Origin: Paracamarosporium sp. OC-R06-R3
Taxonomy: Eukaryota > Ascomycota > Dothideomycetes > Pleosporales > Didymosphaeriaceae
Direction: 5' to 3'
Assembly: GCA_019828545.1 (NCBI GenBank)
Contig: JACVRA010000125.1
Span: 62,001 to 126,000 of the forward strand
DNA length: 64,000 bases
This document shows positions 1 through 10,692 of this stretch, piece after piece; position 1 is the first letter of the stretch, and the number at the start of each line of letters is the position of its first letter. Made by a program: the position numbers and the translations under genes. The notes beneath the pieces were generated by a model. The model searched no databases and was not told where the DNA came from. It was given only the letters and a program-made list of their open reading frames with translations.

Positions 1-410
1 AGGCGCACCGCAGACAGGAGGGCGTGCTGCTCGGCCGGCAATCAATCAGAGCGAGAAAGATTACGTGGGAGCTGCGCAGGACCCCTGGGCGCCAGTGCAT
101 GAACCTGGCTGGTGGGAGCGACAAGAAGCACGCAGCCTCACACAATCCTGCTGCTCCACAACGTCCCGCCTCCACGCGTCGCCGAATCATTGCGCCTGCC
201 ATCGACGCTCCGCTCGCGCTAGCCTTCCGAAAGCTGTGCAACATCGGAAACGCTGCTGAGGATTGTATTTCGCTCGTCCAGCCCGCGCCCCGTCATGGTT
301 GTCGAGCGCCCATGGCCTCTGTGAGAGGCGCAACAACCACCCCGACTGCCGCCTCGCTCTGGTAGCAGCGCACCCTGAATATTCGCCTCGCCGCCGCCGC
401 CAACGACGAC
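1..410. other. Upstream region of the first gene
   Basis: No gene is supported here. Both strands carry overlapping open frames, but they look like GC-rich shadows without motifs. The stretch is the probable promoter and 5' leader of the gene starting at 411. No core promoter element is certain. Confidence 0.4.
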
Positions 411-3400
411 ATGGCGCCCTTCTTCTCCACAAAGCGCAACGCTGCAAAGCGCAATGCCTCGACCCTCGCCTCGCCCGAGCCCGTCTCCAGCCCTCCCGCC
501 TACCCGCTGTCGAGTCCTGCGCATTCAGCCTCCGACTACATCGCAAGCCCGCGACCGGCCGACAATGCGGGCTACGCGTCAAGCTCGCCCGTGTCTCCGT
601 TCCCCCCACAGCTGCCACCGATTCCACGCGTCGCATCCAAGCTAAACAAGGCCGGCAACAGTTCGCTGCTGAGCCCGCAGCATGTCGCCCTCCAAGCACA
701 GCGCCTCGCGCCCGTCCACGAACAGGCCCTGCGCTCTCCGCCCCAAGCCATGCCTGCCCACGTCTCGCCCGGCCACGATGCCAGACCCCCGCCGCCGACC
801 TCGCCAGCAGCAGGGACTCGGCCCGCGGGTCTGCGACCGCATGGACAGAGCATCGCCGAGGTGGTGGAGAAGACGATGCACATGGAGAGGCCAGCAACCC
901 AGCCGTCTGCGCAGCATCTGGCACCCTCGGCCATATCCTCCAACTACTCCAGCTTTTCCAAGTCCCAGACATCTCTTATAAGCGGCCTCAGCGAGAAACT
1001 GTCCAGCACTTCGAAGCCCTCTACGCCGACTGGGCAACCGCCGAAAGCCGGAAAGTCGAGACTGCGGAATCCAATGTCGCTGTTGCTGCGCCGGAGGTCA
1101 GGGCAGACACTGGAAGCTCTCCACGACGAGTCGCTCGTCACTCAGCGATCGCCGTCCATTGTTCCGCCTATTCCAGACAATTACGACCCTAGTATTCGTG
1201 GGCGCATCGTGCACGACTTCAGCGCACCGAGACCGAACAGAAACTTCTCGTACAACAACGCATACGGAAACGAACCGCAAAAGACAGAACCGAGCCCGCC
1301 CAAGATCGAAAGAGAGCATACGCCCGTGTTCACGGAACACTTTGACGATGATACAAGCTATGAACAAAGCCAGGCTGCGATAAGAGCGGAGCAATTGGCT
1401 AATAAAGATTTCCTGAAGAGGAATTCGTATATTCCCGAGCCTCCTGGGCACTCACCACCCCCACCACCTCAAGAATTTTCGAAGAGAAGGTCGTACCTTG
1501 CTGAACCTCCCATTCGGTCACCGCCGCCGCCGCCGCCGCCCCCACCTGTAGCGAAGGACTCGCCTACACGACCACCACCTCAATCTGTTCTACCACAGCC
1601 GCCGCTTATAGAGACCAATCAAGACTATGCGTCATTTGTCTTATCGCCGGTGCAAGAAGCACCGAGTCCAACCGATGGTTCCGCTGAGGTAACACCCAGA
1701 AAACGGAAATCCACTAAGACCCCACCGTCTTCGCGATCACGAGCTACCTCAGTGACTGATCCGTCGTTTACTCCTGCCGGTCTCCCTAAGCACTTGACGA
1801 GCAGAGCTTCCAGATTTAGCTTCCAGATAGGAGGTGGTGAGTCGGCCGCACAAGAGAAGATGATGGAAGATCGTCACATACAAAAAGCCGCAGAGAAGGC
1901 ATCGAAATCAGACGCTCGTATTTCTACCAATAGTATGGGAGACGACTTTGATGAGTATGACATGGACGATTTCGACATGGATGGCGGGTTTGAGGAAGAG
2001 ATTCCCATGCTTGGCGAAGAGGACGAGTTCGGCGGTGGGTTAGGAGACCAGATGCTTTCTCCGGGTATGGCGGCCTTTGACTTTTCGTCTCTATCAATAC
2101 AGCCGAACATGAATACAATGAGCCCATTCGGCATCAACGGCGAGACGCAAACACCGATAGACGCAGAGGGACAACGGATAGGATTTGCGATGTCCGAGGA
2201 TGCATTTCAGCCAGTCAACCCTTCAGCGACTGGGCCTTTCTTGGGCCTTGCGGAAAACCATGCAAACAACGTTCAAGGTCTTGGCTTGATGAACCTTCCT
2301 CAAGGGGCAGCCGATTACACGCCGGACGAGTCACCACAGGACGTTCAAGCCGGACCCACCAAATCAGTAACATTTGCTCAAGCGGGCTTGGGCGATGATC
2401 TGTATTTCGACGATGGTCTGATCGAGGAACAGGGCGATGTTGATGCTGTTGCGTTCGACGAGGATGTATTTGACGACCCCGAGGGACCGCTCTTTGATCG
2501 CAAAGTGAAGCTTCCCCCGGCGGAAGAGCTACGCAGTGCTCTGTCATCGAACCTACACAATGGATCCAGCTCAGAAACAGGGTATGAAGCAGACGACGAT
2601 ACCTTGTTCAGGCATCTCGAGATCTCCGAGCCTTCCTTGGCTCACAAGACGTCAAGAGCCCAGCCGAGGTCCGATCGCAATCTCAACGCCTACCACAGTG
2701 CACTTGCAGAAGCTGCAAATCGCGCCGAAGCCGAAGGACGGTTCGAGAGGAAAGCGAGCGTCGATATTGGACGGTCAAGCTCTGATGCAGACGATTCCTC
2801 TTCAATCAGCAACTCGCGTCCTAGCCTCGTGCCCGATGACGGCCGGTTCAGTCAAGAAACCACCGGTTTCCCACCTGATGACGACGGCTTCGGCATGAGC
2901 TCAAGCTTCGACGACTACGACTACAGCGAATACGACTCTGTAATGGATGATGATATGATGATCGCAGAGGCCAACTCAGAAGCTCTAGCGAACGACTATG
3001 AAGGCTTTTACGGGCAAGAGTTTGGTTTCTACGCCGGTCCTCAAGGTGAAGCAGTAAACGCATATGGTGGCTACTTTGGTCCGTCTGGACTAGGTCGAAG
3101 TGTCAGTGGGCGCAATGCGATGCGTGAGCCCAATCTGACACCCATCACCGAGCGCAGCGAATACAGCACGCGAAATTCCTTCATTAGCGTTAGACATCTT
3201 GGCGAAGGCACGAATTCCATCACCAGTCCAGGCTTTGCGGGCCAGTCTCTCACCAGCCCAGCTCTAGCCCAGCTCGCCCGAATCAGCCCCTATGGGTGGC
3301 GTGATGATGAGGATATGAGTCTCGATGCACTGATGAGATTAAGAAAGGGTACATTTGGAAGCACAGCCAGTCTGCCCGCCGGCAGTCCAGGAACTAGTCC

Positions 3401-4193
3401 CAGGAACTCGTCACCGATGGGTATGCAGTACAATCCGCGCACGGCAAGCCCGGCTGGAAATCGCATGAGGGAGCAGAATGAAGATGCGATCGAGAGCGAC
3501 GGTTCGGCTGCTGTCCTGGAAAGTCTCGACGAGTCCGAAGAGGACGACCAGGCGTTGTTCGATACCGTTCACGAGGACTTTGGCGACGATGTCCTAGACG
3601 ATGACGAGGACTACGGAGAAAGACCCGATAGCCCGACTCTTACGGCGAGCGATTACAACAGTCTTTCGAGTCCGACCCACCATCTTGAAGCCATGCCAAT
3701 CCCACTTATGCCGCTGCATTCTCCACCAGCTATACCACCCGCTGGCATCCCGCTCCCTCTGTCGCCTGCACACCACCCCCTTCCATCTCCGTCGACCATG
3801 CCACTCAAATCGCCCTCCGCCATCCCTCTCCCGACCTCTCCACCCCCCCACCATTTCCAACCTCCGCCGCCATTAACACTCCACACATCTTTCCACCCGC
3901 CATCTACGACATCGCCATCTCTCTCTTCAGCCACCGCGACGAATAGCTCTGCGCCGCGCCGTCAGTCTCTCGGACTGATTTCGCCTGTCAGCACTGCGAG
4001 TCCTACGACGCCGGGCGGTGGGGTTTGGAGAGCTGGACACAGCAGGAAGGGGAGCGCCGCAGATAGCGTAGCGTATGTGCGGGAGCACGATGAGTGTGGG
4101 GAGGGACGCTGGGTGCTGGAGCGGAGGCGGACGGCCGAGAGTGGCGAGCTGGAACTGATCGGGCGGGAAATTGTTGAGGGCGGGAGGATATAG
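411..4193 (+). CDS. Large disordered, acidic fungal protein of unknown function
   Basis: Uninterrupted 1260-residue frame from ATG 411 to TAG. No catalytic fold is recognised. The N-terminal third is Ser/Pro-rich, with proline runs around residues 345-375, a short basic SRLRNPMSLLLRRRSG-type patch near residue 215 and many SP/TP sites that could be phosphorylated. The middle carries acidic Asp/Glu clusters (around residues 510-545, 680-720 and 825-850). A second Pro/His-rich low-complexity block lies near residues 1095-1170. This composition suggests a scaffold or regulator of cell cortex, polarity or transcription, but that is only a guess. The absence of introns over 3.8 kb is unusual beside its neighbours. 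It lies upstream of and co-directional with the acetyltransferase. I am sure that it is coding and unsure of its role. Confidence 0.85.
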   Translation: MAPFFSTKRNAAKRNASTLASPEPVSSPPAYPLSSPAHSASDYIASPRPADNAGYASSSPVSPFPPQLPPIPRVASKLNKAGNSSLLSPQHVALQAQRLAPVHEQALRSPPQAMPAHVSPGHDARPPPPTSPAAGTRPAGLRPHGQSIAEVVEKTMHMERPATQPSAQHLAPSAISSNYSSFSKSQTSLISGLSEKLSSTSKPSTPTGQPPKAGKSRLRNPMSLLLRRRSGQTLEALHDESLVTQRSPSIVPPIPDNYDPSIRGRIVHDFSAPRPNRNFSYNNAYGNEPQKTEPSPPKIEREHTPVFTEHFDDDTSYEQSQAAIRAEQLANKDFLKRNSYIPEPPGHSPPPPPQEFSKRRSYLAEPPIRSPPPPPPPPPVAKDSPTRPPPQSVLPQPPLIETNQDYASFVLSPVQEAPSPTDGSAEVTPRKRKSTKTPPSSRSRATSVTDPSFTPAGLPKHLTSRASRFSFQIGGGESAAQEKMMEDRHIQKAAEKASKSDARISTNSMGDDFDEYDMDDFDMDGGFEEEIPMLGEEDEFGGGLGDQMLSPGMAAFDFSSLSIQPNMNTMSPFGINGETQTPIDAEGQRIGFAMSEDAFQPVNPSATGPFLGLAENHANNVQGLGLMNLPQGAADYTPDESPQDVQAGPTKSVTFAQAGLGDDLYFDDGLIEEQGDVDAVAFDEDVFDDPEGPLFDRKVKLPPAEELRSALSSNLHNGSSSETGYEADDDTLFRHLEISEPSLAHKTSRAQPRSDRNLNAYHSALAEAANRAEAEGRFERKASVDIGRSSSDADDSSSISNSRPSLVPDDGRFSQETTGFPPDDDGFGMSSSFDDYDYSEYDSVMDDDMMIAEANSEALANDYEGFYGQEFGFYAGPQGEAVNAYGGYFGPSGLGRSVSGRNAMREPNLTPITERSEYSTRNSFISVRHLGEGTNSITSPGFAGQSLTSPALAQLARISPYGWRDDEDMSLDALMRLRKGTFGSTASLPAGSPGTSPRNSSPMGMQYNPRTASPAGNRMREQNEDAIESDGSAAVLESLDESEEDDQALFDTVHEDFGDDVLDDDEDYGERPDSPTLTASDYNSLSSPTHHLEAMPIPLMPLHSPPAIPPAGIPLPLSPAHHPLPSPSTMPLKSPSAIPLPTSPPPHHFQPPPPLTLHTSFHPPSTTSPSLSSATATNSSAPRRQSLGLISPVSTASPTTPGGGVWRAGHSRKGSAADSVAYVREHDECGEGRWVLERRRTAESGELELIGREIVEGGRI

Positions 4194-4683
4194 ATATCTC
4201 CTGCTCGTTCACTTGCTTCTTTTTAGCTGGAATTATTGGATGGGAGGTGTTCAGGTTCTTCTTGAAACAAGAGATCAGGAGACAGGCTGGGAGGTTGCAC
4301 TTGCATTGTCTAGCGTTCTTTAGCGAGTTTGTCTCATTGCACTACTAGATTCTCAATAAGTTGTGAGGGGTGCACAGCCTCGTGCATGCCATTGCTGGCT
4401 TCAAATCCTCCACATCAATCCTCACATTCGTTACGAACCTGAGTACAATTCCCTACTAATCCTAGCAAGCCTACTCATTCATCACTCAAGCGAGAGCAAA
4501 TGACATCCACAATGCCATCCCAACCGCAAGGCTACCACATCACACAAGCCCCATCCAGCGAATCAAAACGACCACCAGCCTGGCAACACCTCCATCCCAG
4601 ACTCCAGCCTCACCCAACCACTTCCCATCTCCCAGCGCACCACCACCACCTCCCCTACAACCTCTCGCCCACCACCAAACCAG
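4194..4683. other. Intergenic, 3' end of gene 1 and promoter of the acetyltransferase gene
   Basis: CT- and CA-rich sequence, especially 4500-4680, as is common just before fungal start codons. A longer open frame on the plus strand starting at 4500 lacks motifs and overlaps the real gene in another frame, so I treat it as a shadow. No RNA gene seen. Confidence 0.4.
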
Positions 4684-5261
4684 ATGTCTCCAACACAAGA
4701 CGCACAACCCCACTTCATAATAACGCCTCTCTCCCCCGACGACTTCTCCGCCTGGCACCCGCTGTTCTCCGCATACATCACGTGGAACAACGCCTCGATC
4801 CCCGCCGAGCAATACCGCCGGACGTTCGACAGAATTACGGATGCAAGCTCAGATCTGTACGGCCTTGCCGCGCGCGATGTCGCGGATGGCGGGAAGATAG
4901 TGGGTATCGCGCATTTCTACCCGCACCAGAATACGTGGATGGAGGGGCGCGTCATGCATTTGAGCGGTGGGTGACGAGGTCCCGGGTCGGGTGGCGATGA
5001 TGTGGCCGCGTTTGTTCAACGTACACATCGTCCAATGCAATGGTGGCAGTGCTGATGTCCTGGCTAGACTTATTCGTTGCGCCTGAGATGCGGCGGAAGG
5101 GCATTGGGACGCGGCTTATTGCTGAGGTGGCGGGCGAGGCGAGGGTGCGTGGGTGCGTGAGGCTGCAGTGGGTTACGCAGGAGGATAATCCTGCGAGGCG
5201 CTTGTACGATCGGCTTGGGAGTGCTGGGTTTGTACGGTACAAGATGAAGTTGGATGGGTAG
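4684..5261 (+). CDS. GNAT-family N-acetyltransferase, two exons
   Basis: Exons 4684-4966 and 5068-5261; the intron (101 bp) begins GTGGGT, has a CTGAT branch-like site and ends CTAG. Splicing joins the two halves in phase, giving 158 residues, the usual size for a single-domain GNAT enzyme. Across the junction the protein reads LSDLFVAPEMRRKGIG, the beta4 strand followed by the acetyl-CoA pyrophosphate loop (R-x-K-G-x-G at about residue 104). The C-terminal LQWVTQEDNPARRLYDRLG matches the family's V-x-x-x-N-x-x-A-x-x-L-Y-x-x-x-G signature. Such enzymes transfer acetyl from acetyl-CoA to a primary amine; the substrate cannot be told. Without the intron neither half is a full domain, which supports the splice model. 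Confidence 0.87.
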
Positions 5262-5479
5262 TTGTTGTGGGTTTCTGGAGGGCGTTTGGAAGGCGTGGTA
5301 TAGCATGAACAGTCAATACATACAGACATGCTTTGTGAAAGATTGGGTTTTTACTAGGGATGTGCTCGTATGTGCTGCTGAAGTGTATCTATCTGACTGC
5401 AAACTGCGTGATTTGGGCTGGGATCTGGGTTTGGAAATAACGTAGCGCATGAAATGGCAAACGATGTCTTACTCTTGAG
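5262..5479. other. 3' flank of the acetyltransferase gene
   Basis: No gene or RNA seen. It passes into the first copy of the dispersed repeat at about 5480. Confidence 0.4.
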
Positions 5480-5772
5480 AACCCTGGATTGCATCTGTTA
5501 TGAATGGGTGGTATACCGAAATACCGAATGCAACGTATCCCATTACAAGGAGGTACAAGCACTAGAAACAACAAAATAAGTCTATAAGGTAGTAACATTC
5601 ATATATTTATACTTAAATATCTAAAATGAATACTATGTCTTATAAAATTATATTACATTAAAACTTTTACATAAATATATAAAAAGTATAACTACATTAT
5701 ATGCATAAGGGTCCTAACCATATGTCCACCTCATGCGAAGATTAGAACTTGCCTGTCCGTCTAGCTTCCACT
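5480..5772. repeat. Dispersed repeat copy R1, AT-shifted (RIP-like)
   Basis: About 290 bp that aligns in the same orientation with 14498-14803. Shared blocks include TACCGAAATACCG, CAACTACATTAT and the closing CCACCTCATGCGAAGATTAG. Where the copies differ, R1 mostly has T where R2 has C, and A where R2 has G, so R1 has become very AT-rich (about 5595-5710). This is the pattern of repeat-induced point mutation. No terminal inverted repeats are evident. The minus strands of both copies keep a related short peptide frame (core CNGI-x-C-x-RYFG), possibly a remnant of coding sequence in the parent element. Confidence 0.8.
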
Positions 5773-5999
5773 CGGCGTCGTTCCGATATTGGCCACACGG
5801 CGTTAAATCGGCAGTCAATGGCTTGAATTACAGTGATTCTAGTTCAACTACGATCAAGCAGCTCATAGTAGATAGGCGAAATGCGAGCGAAAAGCAACCC
5901 GGGTCTGATCTAGTTGAACCCCCCTATCTTAGCAATGGTATGGCAATATAAATATGCCCCCGCGTACCTTGGTTGGTATATCACTCGCCGATAGCAGAC

Positions 6000-6886
6000 A
6001 TGGCTTCTACACTTCTGAAACTGTTTCTTTTTTCCTCCTTGACCAGTTCAATGGCTGCAGCACATGTCCCACAGTCTTGTGATGATACTGAGCTATTGCC
6101 TAATGTTACGGTTGCGTTACTTTGAGCCCCTCCGCTGAATTGGCCATTACCAATCTTAAATTTCGATTGGACTAGTATCAAGTTCATCATTAGCGAGAAT
6201 GTCGACAAAGCTATTGTGTATGCTTAAGAAGCAGCTGATCGAGGAGCAAACCTCATTCTTTTTACAGGACTCTGGTTTCCTGGGTAAATATTTTTCTATG
6301 AATTACAAATTGTGCGTGAATATTCTTCTGACGTATCGAAGATTCCCAAAGGGTGGCCAAGCGAACGGCACTTGGTCTGAATTGTATCTACCGAGCTACA
6401 TCGACAACAGCTTCGTAGTTGGTGACCGTAATTAGAGTCGTCTGCTAGCGGGGTTCGCTACGGCAGGCATTTATGCGGCGTTTAGGTTCTCAGAGAGGAC
6501 GGATGAACATCTTTTCATGGCTCAAGCGATCGTTGACCCGCATGATAAAGTCATACTGCACCGACACAGATTGCGACCTTCGGGTGGTGAGCGGGCGCTA
6601 TTTTCTGATGGCACCTCAGGTGAAATCTTACATGAACGCAACTGCTGATTTCGGGACTTCGCCCATGTTTTACCACTCCATAGATACGACTCAGTTCAAT
6701 ATCAGCAAGACATACAACCCACAAAGTCAAACTAGCTGGGCCGTATTGTAGCAGATTCTGAACGGACTTCCGTCCTATATTACTCGTAATCCGGGAACAT
6801 TCGTGAATCGCCACCTCATCAACATCACTGAGGAATTGAGTGGTACATACAATACATCTGCACCTGGTGCATCTGGTCCAAGCTAG
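6000..6886 (+). pseudogene. Degenerate secreted nitrilase (carbon-nitrogen hydrolase)
   Basis: ATG 6000 opens a signal peptide-like start (MASTLLKLFLFSSL) and then a nitrilase N-terminus: a VALL-x-APPLNW strand, NVDKAIVYA helix, GANLILF strand and LWFPG. An intron with GTAAAT donor (about 6282-6340) leads to FPKGG, LYLPSYIDNSFVVGDRN, then HRHRLRPSGGERALFSDG, the family's lysine-loop region, and a C-terminal tail ending at the TAG at 6884-6886. At least three in-frame stops interrupt it (TGA near 6122, TAA near 6225, TAG near 6433), two of them explained by one C-to-T or G-to-A change (CGA to TGA, TGG to TAG). The catalytic Glu-Lys-Cys triad is gone: the glutamate position is Gly (GLWFPG), the lysine is Arg (HRHRLRP) and the cysteine segment is deleted after about 6640. 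Active relatives hydrolyse nitriles or amides. Family assignment rests on recalled motifs. Confidence 0.7.
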
Positions 6887-8525
6887 GCTCGTTGGCTAGA
6901 ACCGACTAAAACATTTCCCCCATTGTGGCATATCCATACCGGTCACAGTAGGTTGCAATCAGCCATAAAAAGAACTCCGGAACTGATCCATGTGATTCAG
7001 AGATAGGTTAGGCCATCGTTGCAGATGGAATTAAATGCGAATGCGGATTCGTAATTGATCTTGCCAATAAACTTATACACCACCCAATAATATCACATGC
7101 TACCCTAATCTCGCCCATTGATGCCTAAGTAATTTCCTGGCAGATCGGTTGATGTAAGGTTTGGATCCAACCTTCACTTACTTTGATCGCTAGAGCCGTC
7201 GCTTTCTTCGAATGCTTCACTCATGTGAAAAACTTAAGACTACGCCTCACATCGGCAATCTAGTCCCTGACGTCACGTTCTATCACGAAGATGTTAGAAG
7301 AATGAGGAGATCTTTCTCGTCCCAATCGTTAGCTACAATATGGTGCCGTTCGTCTCATGGATCTGTCGAGGATTCAATGGACTTCTCTCTGCTCAATGTG
7401 CGCCTTGAGTACAATAAGCGTATCTGCAAACGGATCACTCACCAATCGAGCCACGCCACATGCGCACTCCTTGCACGAAGGACCTCGTGGACTCGATAGG
7501 CCTCGTTCTAAAGAGCAGCAGTATTGATCATGAGAGGATATTGGTTCGAGCAACCTAAATTTCAGTAGGAGAATCAAGACATACACAAATTCACATGATG
7601 AAAACATCGTTGCGACTACCGCGTAGTCCGTGATTACACAAGATCAGTCGCATGAGGTTCAATCCTGACGGTACTGTGGGAGGATGCCTTTAGACATACA
7701 ACTAGCGATTATAAGCTGATCGCCTGATCAAAGTGATATCGTTGAACAGATTTGATTCGGTTCATTGAAAAAGGTATCACCGCTTCTACCGCGTTCTTAC
7801 CGTGCTCCAAATTATGCAAGGTGAGATTCTTGGGATATACGACGGATAGACGCGTATAGAATGCAAAGAACTCTAGGAAACTATATTTAAATACCTTAAG
7901 AATCTACGATCTGCAATAGTAGTATTGCGTAGGAGTAAGTAGTTCAGTAGTTTAGACTAAGGTAATACTTATGTCTTTGCTACAAATATAACTAACATAA
8001 AAACGACTAAATTTCTAGCGTATACCTATCTAACTTACTCTTCTATGCCTTTAGTCTTTAAGCTTTTTAGATAATTATATCTATACCTACTAGGCAACTA
8101 AAATTATGTGGGAGGTGTAGAAAGTTACATTTCTTTTACAAAGCCTCTTACTAAACTGCAAGGTAACATTATCTACGTAGATCTGTCTTAAACCTAGTCT
8201 AGTCTAAATAATAGTAATGCATATCGCAATTATTGATGATATCTCTGCAGCTAGTCGACCCGTCATCCCAGTCATCCCAGTCCGGTTCATCGTTGTCAAA
8301 TGGGTCAATAATGTCGAAGAGGTCGCATGTCCAGTGTACCGGGAACGGCAATTCTGAAAGACGTCCATCGCGGGAGGACACATGTTCGGTTCATACTGCG
8401 GAACGATTGGCTGTACACCAAGTCGAGGCAGATCCGCGCTTTCGACCTTGACCAACGTTCACAAGCAGTGTCTTGGGCCCCACACGCAATCCAACCACGA
8501 GAGTGCGGGACTGGCAAAGCAGGCC
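6887..8525. other. Gene-poor island sequence
   Basis: No intact gene. 6887-7857 holds scattered short frames with many stops, probably decayed sequence. 7858-8230 is the AT-rich block listed separately. On the minus strand at 8230-8460, two adjacent frames read LPRLGVQPIVPQYEPN and LPFPVHWTCDLFDIIDPFDND, which could be the 3' end of a decayed gene, but I cannot name it. Confidence 0.4.
7858..8230. repeat. AT/TA-rich stretch, probable RIP-mutated repeat relic
   Basis: Compositionally distinct block rich in TA steps and runs such as TAGTTTAGACTAAGG. It has no open frame and no similarity I can name. The composition matches RIP-decayed transposon remnants in fungal genomes, but I cannot see a partner copy in the window. 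Confidence 0.5.
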
Positions 8526-9602
8526 CTACAACTTTACAACAACTTTGGAACCCGAGACTGTCTTCGACCTCAGCCTATCCAGACCTTCTAGTATCCCTCG
8601 GAACCCACCATCTACAATCGTGATAGGCGGTGCCTTAACAAACTTCGCAACCTCGACTAAACTCGCGTAAAATCTTACTAATGCCTCCCGCTCTTGCAAA
8701 GAGACTGGATAAGCAGGACCGATTGGTGGTAGCCAAGCGAACGCTCTACCTAGCAGCTGGAAAGACATGATCATCTGTACATCAACCCCAGATATGCTGG
8801 CCTTAGAATCGAGTAGCGTTACGACTTTGCCACCGTTCTTCTGCAGAACCCGAGCACAGAATTGAGTTGATCCACCCCCAGAGTGGCAATCGAGAGCTCG
8901 TGTAAGATTCGGATAGGCCTCGACCAACGCTTTGGCTGTTGCTGGATCGTGGTAATCGAAGACTTGATCCGCGCCGTATTTTTTGACGAGCTCGAAGGAA
9001 TGTGGGGATGCTGTAGCAACCACTGTGCAGCCCGCACGTTTGGCCAACTGAATTGCGAACAGACCCACGCTGCTAGATCCTGAATAGATCAAAATAGGCA
9101 AATCCATAATACCTTCGCATGGTTTGCCTGATGCATCGGGCCACGGCACATCAAGATGAAGATAAAGTGCTTGCATGGCAGTGGCAGCGGCGATGCCGTA
9201 CGTCGAAGCTTCTTCGTCACTAACTCCTTCTGGTATCTTCCATGCTAAGTCTCCTTCCACTTTGATGTATTCTGCAAAAGAGCCGCGGCCTTCGTCTATG
9301 CTGCCCTGTACGAACCCGGCCGCCCGGTCTCCGACCTTCCACCCGCCCAGCGCATGTCTTCCGACTTGACTGATCGTTCCAGCAAAATCACAGCCAGCGA
9401 CGCGGCCCGATGGTGCAATGAAGTCGATGAACTTGGCGTCTATTGGGTTGAGAGCAGTGGCGTGAACTTTAACCAGGATCTCGTGGTCTGTAAGTGTAGG
9501 AAGGGGAATATCGACCTCTTTCACCCCCTTGCCGAGCGATCTTCCAGTTAAGAGGTTAACAGATCGAGAGAGTATGCCATGATCGGTCACAAGCGCTTTC
9601 AT
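8526..9602 (-). CDS. MDR-family oxidoreductase, enoyl-reductase (LovC/ToxD-like) type
   Basis: Single-exon 358-residue protein with ATG at 9602. The N-terminal catalytic (GroES-like) domain has VKVHATALNPIDAKFID and GCDFAGTISQVG. The NADPH-binding Rossmann domain carries SGSSSVGLFAIQLAKRAG near residues 175-192, and GWKVGDRAAGFVQGS and STYGIAAATAMQALY are typical of stand-alone trans-acting enoyl reductases and toxin-cluster dehydrogenases. The structural zinc cysteines of classical alcohol dehydrogenases are absent, as expected for this subfamily. Such proteins reduce enoyl intermediates, often beside a polyketide synthase, but no PKS or NRPS lies in this window. It sits in the accessory island with two short-chain dehydrogenases and appears intact. 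Substrate unknown. Confidence 0.88.
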   Translation of the reverse strand: MKALVTDHGILSRSVNLLTGRSLGKGVKEVDIPLPTLTDHEILVKVHATALNPIDAKFIDFIAPSGRVAGCDFAGTISQVGRHALGGWKVGDRAAGFVQGSIDEGRGSFAEYIKVEGDLAWKIPEGVSDEEASTYGIAAATAMQALYLHLDVPWPDASGKPCEGIMDLPILIYSGSSSVGLFAIQLAKRAGCTVVATASPHSFELVKKYGADQVFDYHDPATAKALVEAYPNLTRALDCHSGGGSTQFCARVLQKNGGKVVTLLDSKASISGVDVQMIMSFQLLGRAFAWLPPIGPAYPVSLQEREALVRFYASLVEVAKFVKAPPITIVDGGFRGILEGLDRLRSKTVSGSKVVVKL

Positions 9603-10692
9603 CGCGTAGTTACTCGATGCGCGATTGTCAATGTTTCGCGTCCAGAAGTGTAAATAGAGTTGGGGGATGAAGTAATCTGCGAATATCAGTGGAATATAGG
9701 ATGTACGTCAAGTCACTTTAGGGGAAATTTAGAACTTAGTAGCGATAGAGCATTTTCGCGAGCCATGTTTAGCGTGCTTATCACGATGCGATTAGTGAAC
9801 GACAATGCTGGTGCGAACAATACAATCGTTATCTGTCCGAAATTATGCAATTTACTGCAGTTGATTCGTAATGAGCATAACAGAATTGTTGGGATGGAAC
9901 ATACTAGCCTATCCGGCGCCCAGGGTGCCCCGTCCGATGTTGACTATTCGAGTACAATGACGACCCGCAGGCGACTTTCTCGCCGGCCTCGGACGAAAAT
10001 TGGCATAGAATGTGAACATGCTAGCTCATACGCATGTACCGAAGGGTGGCTGCGGCATGTGCTACCCATCGTCATTATCTGGCGGCTCGTTCCCTTAGTG
10101 AGTTTAGCTAATTAGTGTTGTAGGATACGCCTTCACTAATCCATTTGGTCCTTAGTAGCCGCTAGCATAACATACAATCCAGTTGCATGTTGAGTAATCT
10201 GGGAGCTATCACTAATCGGCGCCGAGTCAATCTGCCGGAGACCGATGGAAAGTCAGTTGCACATCGCCTGAATGCGCATGTTTCGGTAAATTGGTTTGTC
10301 CCGTCCGGCCTCACACAACGTTGATGTTGAAGATGCAACTGTGAAGTCACACAATAGTGAACTACAGCGGCAGCTGGGCAAAATATCCCACCTACTCGCT
10401 AATTGTATAATTCTCCGTGTATCCAGAGATAGAACAAAACTCTGAAACACTCGAGGAACTAGGACAGGCGAACTTACTGACTGATGGTGTTGGTCATAAG
10501 ATCGGAATTATCACAGCTAGAAACATCGGGCAATACAATTGCAGACACTGGTTATTTAGATCATTACGCGAGCTACTTTGCTATCTTGAGCCAGCTTTAA
10601 TCTCTGAAATCTGCCAGCATTGAGCGTGCATCTCTGGTACTACCCTCGCGCATTCAGCGCACTGCCATTTCGACAACCCCGATGAATAATCA
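9603..10692. other. Intergenic, no gene supported
   Basis: About 1.1 kb between the MDR gene and the first SDR. A 151-codon plus-strand frame from 9660 begins with TTG and has no motif, so I do not call it. No RNA gene or repeat recognised. Confidence 0.4.
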